DNA from: Desertimonas flava
Lineage (GTDB): Bacteria; Actinomycetota; Acidimicrobiia; Acidimicrobiales; Ilumatobacteraceae
Direction of reading: 5' to 3'
DNA: 64,000 nucleotides
Assembly (NCBI RefSeq): GCF_003426815.1
Contig: NZ_QKYK01000002.1
Span: 1-64,000, forward strand
The position numbers and the translations under genes were made by a program. Under the pieces are notes generated by a model. The model was not told the origin of the DNA, did no database searches, and was given only the letters and a program-made list of their open reading frames with translations. Below, piece after piece: positions 1 to 7,971 of this stretch; the stretch's first letter is position 1, and each line of letters begins with the position of its first letter.

Positions 1-109
1 CACGACGAACCAGCGCCGACCCCGGCACCCACACCAAAACCGCCTAACCAACCACCACCCAGCCACCCCGACACGCCCCCACACCCCCCACGACGGTGAG
101 TCGCTCCCG

Positions 110-510
110 GGGAACCCCGACCGGTCGGCACCGCCGACCCGAACCCGAGCACCGGCAAACCGAACACCTACCCCATCAAGGCCAACCGGCGAACGCCACC
201 GAGCGACCGAACCCGAGTACCGGTGAACCGCACGACGACCCGTCGGAACTCGCCAGAACCCGCTCACCTTCGCAGCCAGTCGGCCACCGCCGACCCGAAC
301 CCGAGTACCGGCGAACCGAACACCCACCCCATCAAGGCCAACCGGCGAGAGCGACACAACGACCGAACCCGACACACAACGACCAGCAAGACGGCCCCTC
401 GGAGCTCTCCAGAATCGCCCGTCGCCCACGAGCCTCACGAAGCGACCGAACCCGACGACCGGCGAACCCGAGCGCCCACCCCATCAAGGCCAACCGACGA
501 AAGGCACGAA
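110..510. repeat. Decayed ~155-bp tandem repeat, about three units
   Basis: The segment CCCCATCAAGGCCAACCGGC recurs starting at 171 and 327, with a slightly diverged copy at 479, so the period is 152-156 bp. The first two units also share the preceding stretch of about 40 bases (CCGCCGACCCGAACCCGAG and the following GAACCGAACACC). The whole of 1-560 is strongly C-rich and G-poor on this strand. Open frames cross it, but their proteins are Arg/Pro/Thr low complexity, none has a ribosome binding site, and all three frames stay open, as expected of biased repeat DNA. No gene is supported in 1-571. Confidence 0.7.
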
Positions 511-571
511 GCGACCGAACCGGACGCACGGCGCCGGTCGCTGTCGGCCCTGCGTCGTGACCGGTCAGCGG

Positions 572-1003
572 TTACACACGCTGGGTGAGGCTGTTGCGGT
601 CGGGGACTTCGCCGCAATGGGCGCACACGAGCGTCGGCTCGAGCACCTCGCCGCACGAGTGCACGAAGACGGCTGGTGGGCCGTCGGGCCCGGCGAGGTG
701 GCGGTCGCCCCAGTCGCGCAGGGTGGTGAGCACGGGCTGGAGTGACCAGCCCAGGTCGGTGAGCTGGTACTCGCTGCGCGGTGGGCGCTCCTGATACTGC
801 TCCCGCGTCACGAGGCCGCTCGCCTCGAGCTTGCGGAGGCGCGTCGTCAGGATGTCGCGCGGGGCCCCGGTCCTGGAGGCGATGGCATCGAACCGCCGGT
901 TCCCGAGCATCAGCTCACGGATCGCCAGAACCGTCCATCGATCGCCGATCACGTCGAGCGTTCGTGCGATCGAGCACTCGCGGACGTCCTTCTCCCGTGC
1001 CAC
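572..1003 (-). CDS. HxlR-family winged-helix transcriptional regulator
   Basis: The protein of about 143 residues has the HxlR signature near its N-terminus: a conserved Cys in ECSIARTLDVIGDRW, then the recognition region FDAIASRTGAPRDILTTRLRKL and the wing around EYQLTDLG. The C-terminus carries an HSCG and a CAHC motif, a possible metal or thiol-sensing addition. I chose the GTG at 1003. A TTG at 1033 would add ten residues but falls inside the presumed operator. It is transcribed away from the SDR/MFS pair, which it probably represses in response to a small reactive or aromatic compound. The ligand is not deducible. Confidence 0.85.
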   Translation of the reverse strand: MAREKDVRECSIARTLDVIGDRWTVLAIRELMLGNRRFDAIASRTGAPRDILTTRLRKLEASGLVTREQYQERPPRSEYQLTDLGWSLQPVLTTLRDWGDRHLAGPDGPPAVFVHSCGEVLEPTLVCAHCGEVPDRNSLTQRV

Positions 1004-1020
1004 GGGATCAAGCCTACTGG

Positions 1021-1035
1021 GTTTGAATATCAAAC
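1021..1035. promoter_or_regulatory. Likely HxlR operator in the divergent promoter
   Basis: GTTTGA-ATA-TCAAAC is a perfect 6-bp inverted repeat in the short gap between the HxlR gene and the SDR gene. A second weaker palindrome, GGTT-N9-AACC, follows at about 1048-1064. Their position between divergent genes suggests autoregulation and control of the efflux pair. The binding itself is inference. Confidence 0.5.
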
Positions 1036-1085
1036 TCAGAGCGAGTAGGTTGCGAAACCCAACCGACTCATCTCAGGAGACCCTC

Positions 1086-1793
1086 ATGCAACTGTCCTCC
1101 GCCGTGGCCCTCGTCACCGGCGCCAATCGCGGCCTCGGTGTCCATCTCGCCCAACAGCTCCGGGATCGCGGCGCGACCGTGTACGCCGGGGCACGCGACC
1201 CGGAGGCCATCACCTATCCCGGCGTCACGCCTGTCCGTGTCGATGTGACCGATCAGGCCTCGATCGATGCCGCCTTCGAGGTCACCGGACCGGTCTCCGT
1301 CCTCGTCAACAACGCCGGCTCGTCGACCGGCGCCACGCTCCTCGACGGAGACCTCGACCAGATCGGCGTCGAGTTCGACACCCACGTCTTCGGCAGCCTG
1401 GCCATGATCCGCCGCTACGCGCCGGCGATGAACGCGTGGTCCGAGAGCGCCGTCGTCAACATCCTGTCGGTGCTGTCCTGGTTCACCATCCCCCGGGTTG
1501 GCGCCTACTGCGCCGCCAAGTCGGCGGCGTGGTCGATGACCAACTCCATTCGTCAGGAGCTGCTTCCGCAGGGGACTCGGGTCACCGGGCTGCACGTGGG
1601 CTACATGGACACCGAGATGGCGCGAGGGATCGACGCGCCGAAGTCCGACCCTGCCGACGTCGCCCGCCTCGCCGTCGACGCGATCGAGCGGGGCGAGTTC
1701 GAGGTCATCGCCGACGACATCTCGCGGTTCGTCCGCGCCGGGCTCTCCGGCGGCGTCGGCGAGCTCTATCCGACCCTCGTCACCGCTCGCTGA
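1086..1793 (+). CDS. Short-chain dehydrogenase/reductase (SDR)
   Basis: This 235-residue classical SDR has the cofactor motif TGANRGLG near residue 12, the structural NNAG motif (LVNNAG) and the catalytic Tyr-x3-Lys as YCAAK after an active-site Ser (ILSVLSW). It should oxidise or reduce a hydroxyl/carbonyl group using NAD(P). The ATG at 1086 follows the ribosome site CAGGAG with good spacing; a longer open frame from 831 overlaps the HxlR gene and was not used. It is followed 14 bp later by an MFS exporter and is probably co-transcribed with it under the divergent HxlR regulator. The substrate is unknown. Confidence 0.9.
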   Translation: MQLSSAVALVTGANRGLGVHLAQQLRDRGATVYAGARDPEAITYPGVTPVRVDVTDQASIDAAFEVTGPVSVLVNNAGSSTGATLLDGDLDQIGVEFDTHVFGSLAMIRRYAPAMNAWSESAVVNILSVLSWFTIPRVGAYCAAKSAAWSMTNSIRQELLPQGTRVTGLHVGYMDTEMARGIDAPKSDPADVARLAVDAIERGEFEVIADDISRFVRAGLSGGVGELYPTLVTAR

Positions 1794-1807
1794 GCAGCGG
1801 TCTCGAC

Positions 1808-3253
1808 ATGACGGTCCTTCAGACCCTGGCGCCCACGCGCCGCGACGCATCACCCAACCAAGTCCTCCTGATCGTGTCGGCCGGCGTCGTGCTGTCGTCG
1901 ATCGACGTGTTCATCGTCAACGTCGCCCTGCCCCAGATCGCCAGCGACCTCGACGCGTCAGGAATCGGGGCACTCTCGTGGGTCCTGAACGCCTACGCGA
2001 TCGTGTACGCCTCGCTGCTCGTGTTCTTCGGCCGGCTCGCCGACAGGTATCGACGCGATCGCGCCTTCCTGCTCGGTGTCGCCGTCTTCACCCTCGCCTC
2101 GGCGGGGTGTGCGGCGTCGACGAGCATCGAGATGCTCGTCGCCTTCCGAGTCGTGCAGGCAGCCGGCGCGGCGCTGCTCACTCCGACGTCGCTCAGCCTG
2201 CTGCTGGCCACCTTCGCCCCCGACAAGCGGGCCGGCGCAGTCCGCGCATGGACGGCGCTCGGGGGTGTCGCAGCGTCGCTGGGACCCGTGGTCGGCGGGC
2301 TGCTCGTCACCGCCGATTGGCGATGGATCTTTCTCGTCAACCTGCCGATCGGCGTTGCCGCGGTGATCGTGGGATGGCGGCGGCTTCCCGAGGTCCCCGG
2401 TCACGACATCGAGCGTCCCGACCCCCTCGGCACGATCCTCGCAACCGTCGGCATCGGCGCCCTGACGCTCGGCCTGGTCGAGGGTGGGACGTGGGGATGG
2501 TCGTCAGCGCGGCTCGTCGTGACGCTCGTGATCGCTGCCGTGCTCGTCGCCGGCTTCGTCGTGCACACGATGGTGAGCACGACCCCACTCGTCGATCCGG
2601 ATCTCTTCCGCGCCCCGACGTTCACCGGCGCCTCCATCCTCGCCGTGTTCTTCTCCGCTGGGATGGGCGCCATGCTCCTGTCGATCGTCCTCTGGGAACA
2701 AGACGTGTGGGGCTGGTCAGCGCTCAAGGCCGGCCTGGCCATCGCTCCCGGCCCGTTGATGGTGCCGCCCGTGTCGTTCGTCGCCGTCGGACCGCTGATC
2801 GCCCGATTCGGCGCCGCCGTCGTCGCAGCGTGGGGGAGCATCGCGTTCGCCGTCGGCGTCGCCTGGTGGGCGATCGCCGCGACGACCGAACCCAACTACT
2901 GGTCGGGGATCTTCGGCGGCATGATCCTGACTGGCATCGGGGTGGGCCTGACCCTCCCGACGATGATGGCGACCGCGTCGTCAGCACTCCCACCGCAGTC
3001 CTTCGCGACCGGCTCGGCCGTCGTCAACATGATCAGGCAGACCGCCCTCGCCCTCGGCGTCGCGGTCGCCGTCGCCGTGCTCAGCACGTCCACCGGCACG
3101 TCCGACGAGATACGCGACGCGTTCCGGACGACCTGGTGGATCACCGCCGCGATCAGCTTGGGCGGCACGATCCCGGCCCTGAGCATCCTCCGCACGCGGC
3201 AGCGCAAGGCGCCGGCCACCAGCGGAACGCTCGGCGGCCACGGCTCACGATGA
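1808..3253 (+). CDS. MFS transporter, DHA2 (EmrB/QacA) family
   Basis: The 481-residue protein has the length and hydrophobic pattern of 14-helix drug:H+ antiporters. Motif A appears as GRLADRYRRDRAF between helices 2 and 3, and motif C-like glycine-rich sequence (LGGVAASLGPVVGGLL) lies in helix 5. It presumably exports organic toxicants from the cytoplasm. It sits directly behind the SDR gene, and the pairing with an HxlR regulator suggests a toxicant-responsive modification/export unit. The substrate cannot be read from sequence. Confidence 0.9.
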   Translation: MTVLQTLAPTRRDASPNQVLLIVSAGVVLSSIDVFIVNVALPQIASDLDASGIGALSWVLNAYAIVYASLLVFFGRLADRYRRDRAFLLGVAVFTLASAGCAASTSIEMLVAFRVVQAAGAALLTPTSLSLLLATFAPDKRAGAVRAWTALGGVAASLGPVVGGLLVTADWRWIFLVNLPIGVAAVIVGWRRLPEVPGHDIERPDPLGTILATVGIGALTLGLVEGGTWGWSSARLVVTLVIAAVLVAGFVVHTMVSTTPLVDPDLFRAPTFTGASILAVFFSAGMGAMLLSIVLWEQDVWGWSALKAGLAIAPGPLMVPPVSFVAVGPLIARFGAAVVAAWGSIAFAVGVAWWAIAATTEPNYWSGIFGGMILTGIGVGLTLPTMMATASSALPPQSFATGSAVVNMIRQTALALGVAVAVAVLSTSTGTSDEIRDAFRTTWWITAAISLGGTIPALSILRTRQRKAPATSGTLGGHGSR

Positions 3254-3289
3254 CGTGCGCTGCAGGCCGGGGTCGCTCCATGCGACCCA

Positions 3290-3760
3290 TCAGTCGCGGA
3301 TGAACTCGAGCAGGTCGGCGTTGATCTCTTCGGCGTTGACGACGCACATCCCGTGGGACAGACCGGGGTAGACCTTCAGCGTCCCCTGCGTGAGGACTTC
3401 GATCGATCGTTCCGCCGAGCCGGAGCTCGGTACGACCTGGTCGTCGTCGCCGTGCATGACCAGCGTCGCCACGCCCATCGCACGGAGATCGTCGGTGAAG
3501 TCGGTCTCGGAGAACGCCGCGACGCCGTCGTAGTGAGCCTTGGCGCCTCCGCTCATTCCTTGGCGCCACCAGTTCCAGATGACGCCCAGCTGCGCGTCGA
3601 CCCCCTCGCGGTCGAACCCGTAGAAGGGGCCCGACGCGACGTCGAGATAGAACTGCGACTCCGCGCTCAGGGGCCAGCCGTGGTGGAACACGATCGGCTG
3701 TCCGGACCCCCAGTCCTTGTAGAAGATCTCGACGGCGTCGTCGATGGTGATGGTGGGCAT
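3290..3760 (-). pseudogene. Alpha/beta hydrolase (chloroperoxidase-like) with a large internal deletion
   Basis: The frame reads as a normal chloroperoxidase-type alpha/beta hydrolase at both ends, but only 156 residues remain of the usual ~275. The N-terminus (IDDAVEIFYKDWGSGQPIVF, then HGWPLSA) jumps at about residue 33 (near 3660) straight to FYLDVASGPFYGF, which normally lies about 120 residues later. The lost part contains the nucleophile elbow GHSxGG and most of the core sheet. The later acid (HGDDDQVVP) and His (GLSHGM) segments remain. The ATG at 3760 has a GAGGAG site. Without the Ser nucleophile it should not be a functional hydrolase, so it is a remnant or a mis-assembly. Confidence 0.8.
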
Positions 3761-3786
3761 GACATCTCCTCGGTGGTTCGTGGACG

Positions 3787-4807
3787 TCAGAACGTGACCA
3801 CGGCCTTGAAGCGGGTCTTCCCGGACACGACCTTGTCGAATGCCTCGCCGACCTGCTCCTTCGGGAAGACCTCGATCATCGGCTTCACCTCGCCCCGGGC
3901 CAGGAACTCGAGCGCCTCCACGAGGTATTCGATGCCGTTGTGGGCCGACCCGATGACCTGGAGGCTGTTGGAGGTCAGTCCGAGGGCCGGCAGGTTCATC
4001 TCGTCGAAGCCGATCCCGCAGAGGATGATCTTGCCCCTCGGCTTGACGCCCTGGATGGCGTCGAGCACGAGCTCGTGGGAGCTGCTCGTGTGGAGCAGCA
4101 CGTCCACCTCGCCCGCCGCCTTGAGCTCGGCTCCGTCGGTGACGACGTCGTGGGCTCCGAGCTCGCGCACCAGGTCGTGCTTGTCGGTCGACTTGGTGAT
4201 CGCCACGACATGGAGTCCCGCCGCCTTGGCGTACTGGATCGCCAGGTGGCCGAGGGCTCCGATGCCGACCACGCCGATGCGGGCGCGGGGCTTGGGTGCA
4301 GCCCGCCGGATCGCCGCCCACACCGTGTAGCCCGAGCACAGGATCGGCGCGGCGCCTTCGTAAGGCACACCGTCGGGGAGGAGCACGGTGCCACCCACGT
4401 CGACGGCGATGTACTCCGAGAAGGCGCCGTCGACGGTCACGCCGGTCAGCTTCGGGTTCGCGCAGTTCGCTGCGGTCACGAAGCTGTTGGTGTGCTCCTC
4501 GTGGCAGAAGTCGCACACGCCGTCGGCCTTCCGCATCATGAACACACCGACCCGGTCGCCGACCTTGCGCTTGGTCACGCCCTCGCCGACGGCGACGACC
4601 TCGCCGGCACCTTCGTGGCCGAGCACCAGCGGGAAGGGCCGGAACGAGAGGGCGCCCTGGGCCAGCCACAGATCGGTTCCGCACATGCCACAGGCATTGG
4701 ATCTTGACGAGCACGTCGTCGGGGCCGAGTTCCGGGACCGGCCGTTGCTCGAGTACCCATGGTGCGTTCGCCTCGGCAACGACAGCTGTCTGCATGGTGG
4801 TCGTCAT
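3787..4807 (-). pseudogene. Zinc-dependent alcohol dehydrogenase, frameshifted near its N-terminus
   Basis: Two frames together make one medium-chain alcohol dehydrogenase of about 340 residues. From the ATG at 4807 (GGAGAG site) the first frame gives the N-terminus up to VLVKIQ. One extra base near 4694-4698 then moves the reading frame, and the rest continues as ACGMCGTDLW with the catalytic zinc Cys, GHEGAGEV, CDFCHEEHTNS and the NAD-binding VVGIGALGHLA to the stop at 3787. Simple removal of one base around the CAATGCC run restores the protein. It lies 26 bp before the deleted hydrolase. Either the gene is inactive or the base is a sequencing error. Confidence 0.85.
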
Positions 4808-4904
4808 GTCGGCTCTCCAATTCGTCGGGGGAGGATCTCGACTCCAACCAACCAGCGCGCCGAGCCTGCGTGAAGGGGCGGGTTCAACCCCTGGTTCTGC
4901 AGAA

Positions 4905-5071
4905 CTAGTGCCGTGACCACAAACGTTCGCACGCCACGACGGCCGGATGACGCCGCTGGCTGCGTTGCTGCTCCTCGTGGTTGGACAAGGCAGGCACTTC
5001 GTCGCCGCGCCTTGCCAGCGACGCCCCCGACTCGCCGTGGACGAGGCGACCGTTCATGGCCACGGCACTAG
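4905..5071. mobile_element. CTAG-bounded palindromic element, copy A (MITE-like)
   Basis: This 167-bp segment starts with CTAGTGCCGTGACCACAAACG and ends with the complement of CTAGTGCCGTGGCCATGAACG, giving long imperfect terminal inverted repeats with CTAG at both tips. Its interior, read on the minus strand, shares GTCGCTGGCAAGGCGCG, GACGAAG, CGAGGAG and AGCAACGCAGCCAGCGGCG in the same order with a second copy at 44426-44591. The conserved CGCTGGC/GCCAGCG pair forms an inner stem, so the whole element can fold into one long hairpin. It has no coding capacity. It could be a miniature transposable element with a CTAG target site, or a structured-RNA gene. Confidence 0.75.
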
Positions 5072-5246
5072 GTCTGCCGAGACCACCCTCGCCGCGAGCG
5101 AGGGCCCGCTACCTCGACGGCGAGAGACTGACGTCCGGCGAGCAGCGCGGCGGGATGGGTGTCACGTCTGAGAGTGCTGTGTCGTCAGGTTCGGCGAGCG
5201 GGCCGTCGCATTTGTCGAGGGCCGGGTGAGGAAGGAGCCAGCTCAG
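5072..5246. other. Intergenic DNA upstream of the epimerase/ECF unit
   Basis: Apart from the ECF41-type promoter at 5160-5186 and the ribosome site GAAGGAG at 5231, nothing coding is visible here. Short open frames are Arg-rich and lack start signals. Confidence 0.5.
5160..5186 (+). promoter_or_regulatory. ECF41-type sigma factor promoter
   Basis: TGTCACG at 5160-5166, a 16-bp spacer and CGTC at 5183-5186 match the promoter reported for ECF41 sigma factors (TGTCACA, 16 bp, CGTC) with one base difference. It stands about 60 bp before the start codon of the epimerase-like gene, whose downstream neighbour is itself an ECF41-type sigma factor. This is where the family's target promoter is expected, so the match is unlikely to be chance. 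Confidence 0.75.
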
Positions 5247-6197
5247 ATGAAGATGTTCGTGGTCGGCGCGACCGGAGTCGTGGGTCGGCGCGTGGTGGCG
5301 CAGTTGGTCGGCGACGGTGTGGAGGTCACCGCGGTCGCTCGGACGCCGGCCAAGGCCGATGCAGTGCGCTCCGCCGGCGCGACGCCGGTGCACGTGAGCC
5401 TGTTCGTTCGGGAGGCCCTGGCCGCAGCCGTCGCCGGTCATCACGTCGTGGTGAACCTGGCCACAGCCGTTCCATCGGGCGAGCGGTCGGCTGACGCCGC
5501 GGCGTGGAGCGAGAACCACCGCATACGACGCGAGGGTGCCCGGAACCTCGTCGACGCGGCGCTCGCGTCCGGCGTGCCGCGCTACATCCAGGAGTCGATC
5601 TCGTTGTTGTACGCCGACGGCGGTGACCGGTATCTCGACGAGTCGGCGCCGCTCGACCCGACGGACATCACCGAGCCGGCGCTCGCCGCCGAGGCCGAGG
5701 CGGCGCGCTTCGCGCAACACGGCGCCGTTGGCGTCGCCCTTCGCTTCGGCACGTTCTACGGCTTCGACAGTGCCCACACGATCGAGACGATCGACGCTGC
5801 CTCTCATGGCGTGTTCGCCGTTCCCGGACCCGCCGACGCGTACTGGCCGTCGGTGACCACCGACGACGCGGCGTCTGCCGTGGTCGCCGCGCTGCGAGCG
5901 CCGAGCGGTGTGTACAACGTGGCCGAGGACCATCCGCTGACGAGAGCCGAGCACGCGGATGCGCTGGCGGCTGCGCTCGGGATCGGCGCGTTGCGTCTGA
6001 GTGCCGGCGATGGGCTGCCCGCCGATCTGTCCATGATGTCGAGGTCGTTGCGGGTGAGCAGCCAGTTGTTGACCGCCCTGACGGGATGGCACCCTCGATT
6101 CACGAGCGCACGTCAGGGGTGGCCGGCGGTCGTCGCCGCGACCCGTCGCAGTAGGGGTGACGTGTTGCCGCTCGACGACCGCAGGGAGACGACGTGA
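5247..6197 (+). CDS. NAD(P)-dependent epimerase/NmrA-like oxidoreductase, ECF41 partner
   Basis: This 316-residue atypical SDR begins with the Rossmann motif VVGATGVVGRR and has the extended-SDR layout, with a variable C-terminal substrate domain (SVTTDDAASAVVAAL, then GVYNVAEDHPLT). A clear YxxxK is not visible (YIQESISLLYADGG instead), so catalysis is uncertain. The ATG at 5247 follows GAAGGAG. Its stop overlaps the GTG of the sigma gene by four bases. Genes for carboxymuconolactone decarboxylases, oxidoreductases or epimerases (COE) are the known genomic partners and targets of ECF41 sigma factors, and this gene fills that place. What it acts on is unknown. Confidence 0.85.
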   Translation: MKMFVVGATGVVGRRVVAQLVGDGVEVTAVARTPAKADAVRSAGATPVHVSLFVREALAAAVAGHHVVVNLATAVPSGERSADAAAWSENHRIRREGARNLVDAALASGVPRYIQESISLLYADGGDRYLDESAPLDPTDITEPALAAEAEAARFAQHGAVGVALRFGTFYGFDSAHTIETIDAASHGVFAVPGPADAYWPSVTTDDAASAVVAALRAPSGVYNVAEDHPLTRAEHADALAAALGIGALRLSAGDGLPADLSMMSRSLRVSSQLLTALTGWHPRFTSARQGWPAVVAATRRSRGDVLPLDDRRETT

Positions 6198-7195
6198 GCA
6201 GCCGGACGGACGTCGCCTTGACAGCACCCCGTCCACAGTCTGGACTCGGTGCGACCGTCTCCCCACGCGTCGCCCGGCGTCACCAGCCCGGCCCTCGCGA
6301 CCATCCCGTCCCGATGCATCCCGACACGCTCGCCCGAGACTTCAACGAGTACCGACCCCGGCTGCTCGGCATCGCCTATCGCATCCTCGGCAGCGCCTGG
6401 GACGCCGAGGACGTCGTGGCCGAGGCGATGATCCGGTGGATGGCGGTGGATCGCGAGCAGGTACGAGAGCCGATGGCCTTCCTGACGACGATCGTGACCC
6501 GCTTGGCGATCGATCAGCTTCGCTCGGCACGCGCAAAGCGTGAAACCTACGTGGGGGAGTGGCTCCCCGAGCCGCTGTTGACGGACGGCAACCGACTCGG
6601 GCCGCTCGACACCGTGGAACGACGTGACAGCGTGTCGCTGGCGACGTTGCGCATGATGGAAGCGCTGACACCTCCGGAACGGGCGGTGCTCGTGCTCCAC
6701 GAGGCCTTCGGCATGAGCCACGCCGAGGTCGCCGAGATCCTCGGGATCAACGAGGTCGGCGCACGCCAACACCTTCGCCGGGCCCGGCGCCACCTCGATC
6801 GTGACGGCGCTCCCTCCGCGCGCGCCGTGCACGACGACGTCCTCGACCGGTTCCTCACGGCACTGGAGAACGGTGACCTCGCCGAGGTGCAGGATCTCCT
6901 CGCTGCGGACGTCGCGAGCTACAGCGATGGTGGCGGACGGGTTCATGCCGCTCGCCATCCCGTCGTCGGTGCCGAGCGCGTCGTCCAATACGTCAATGGT
7001 CTCCGACGGCGCCTGCCGATCACCGGCATCCGTCGCGTCGACGTCAACGGACTTGGCGCCGTCACCCTTCGGTTCGGCCGTCAGTCCGCGGTGCTCGCCC
7101 TCGACGTCCGGGGCGACCTGATCCGCGAGATCCACTGGATCATGAATCCGGACAAGCTTCGCTACCTCAACCGGCAACTCGCCGACGTGGGCTGA
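6194..7195 (+). CDS. ECF41-type RNA polymerase sigma factor with SnoaL-like C-terminal domain
   Basis: Region 2 is seen as FNEYRPRLLGIAYRILGSAWDAEDVVAEAMIRW (quoted in part: IAYRILGSAWDAEDVV) and region 4 as PPERAVLVLHEAFGMSHAEV with a helix-turn-helix ending ARQHLRRARRH. After this comes an NTF2/SnoaL-like domain holding the DGGGR motif typical of ECF41, the fused regulatory extension of the group. The GTG at 6194 has an AGGGAG site and overlaps the previous stop; an ATG at 6313 would give the more usual ~293 residues. No anti-sigma gene is adjacent, as expected for ECF41. It probably activates the promoter at 5160. Confidence 0.9.
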   Translation: MSSRTDVALTAPRPQSGLGATVSPRVARRHQPGPRDHPVPMHPDTLARDFNEYRPRLLGIAYRILGSAWDAEDVVAEAMIRWMAVDREQVREPMAFLTTIVTRLAIDQLRSARAKRETYVGEWLPEPLLTDGNRLGPLDTVERRDSVSLATLRMMEALTPPERAVLVLHEAFGMSHAEVAEILGINEVGARQHLRRARRHLDRDGAPSARAVHDDVLDRFLTALENGDLAEVQDLLAADVASYSDGGGRVHAARHPVVGAERVVQYVNGLRRRLPITGIRRVDVNGLGAVTLRFGRQSAVLALDVRGDLIREIHWIMNPDKLRYLNRQLADVG

Positions 7196-7315
7196 CGAGC
7201 GCCCGCGGGCCGACGAACCGACGAGCTCGGCGAGTCATGCGGGCGTGCCGCCGAGTGACGGGGTCAGCTGTCTCGAACTCGATGCCGGCTTGGCCCGCTC
7301 CAGCCAGGGAGAAGG

Positions 7316-7891
7316 TCAGGCGGCGTCAGGCTGGTGGACGGCGGAGACCTCGAACTCGAGGGTGACCTTCTCGCCGACGAGCACCCCGCCGGCTTCGAGG
7401 GCGGCGTTCCAGGTGATGCCCCAGTCCTTGCGGTTGACCGTGGTCGTTCCTTCGAGGCCGATGCGAGTGTTGCCGTACGGGTCGACGGCCGTGCCGTTGT
7501 ATTCGAACTCGACGGTGACGGGCTTGGTGACGCCCTTGATGGTCAGGTCGCCGGTCACCTTGAACTCGTCGTCGTCGGTCTGCTCGACGGCGGTCGACAC
7601 GAACGTGATCTCGGGGTACGTGTCCATGTCGAAGAAGTCGTTGGTGCGGAGGTGGGCGTCGCGGTCGGCGTTTCGGGTGTCGATGCTGGCGGCCTGGATG
7701 GTCAGCTGCACGCTCGAGTTGGCCGGGTTGGCGGTGTCGAAGTGGCCGGAGCCGTCGAACTGGTTGAACGAGCCGCGGACCTTGGTGACCATGGCGTGGC
7801 GGGCGACGAACCCGATCCGGCTGTGGGTCGGATCGATGACGTAGGTGCCGGCGGGTGCGGTGGCGGGGGTGGCGGTGGTGGTGGTGCTCAT
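7316..7891 (-). CDS. YceI-family protein
   Basis: The 191-residue protein is a YceI lipocalin-like beta-barrel: YVIDPTHSRIGFVARHAMVTKVRG at the N-terminus (VIDPTHSRIGF), the paired TNDFFDMDTYPEITF segment and TIKGVTKPVTVEFEY near the C-terminus. YceI proteins bind isoprenoid or amphiphilic ligands. There is no signal peptide, so this copy is cytoplasmic. The ATG at 7891 has a GAGGAG site; an upstream ATG at 7927 lies in the operator region. It is divergent from a MarR regulator that probably controls it. Confidence 0.9.
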   Translation of the reverse strand: MSTTTTATPATAPAGTYVIDPTHSRIGFVARHAMVTKVRGSFNQFDGSGHFDTANPANSSVQLTIQAASIDTRNADRDAHLRTNDFFDMDTYPEITFVSTAVEQTDDDEFKVTGDLTIKGVTKPVTVEFEYNGTAVDPYGNTRIGLEGTTTVNRKDWGITWNAALEAGGVLVGEKVTLEFEVSAVHQPDAA

Positions 7892-7912
7892 GGTCGGTGT
7901 GCTCCTCTGGAG

Positions 7913-7951
7913 TAGTGGATATGTCACCTAACATAGTGGACGTGTCATCTA
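7913..7951. promoter_or_regulatory. Two direct 18-bp repeats, likely MarR operator
   Basis: TAGTGGATATGTCACCTA (7913-7930) and TAGTGGACGTGTCATCTA (7934-7951) agree at 15 of 18 bases and begin 21 bp apart, two helical turns. They fill the gap between the divergent YceI and MarR genes. The arrangement suits two dimers of the MarR protein on one face of the DNA. Binding is inferred. Confidence 0.6.
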
Positions 7952-7971
7952 TTCCCAACTAGGCTGATCGC

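Noticed and set aside
96-588. Overlapping open frames of 154 and 121 residues on the + strand
   Set aside because: They run through the tandem repeat, encode Arg/Pro/Thr low complexity in more than one frame and lack ribosome sites.
3290-4807. A single 505-residue minus-strand open frame joining dehydrogenase start and hydrolase
   Set aside because: It arises from the one-base shift in the dehydrogenase; the middle is the wrong frame of that gene, and the hydrolase has its own start and ribosome site.
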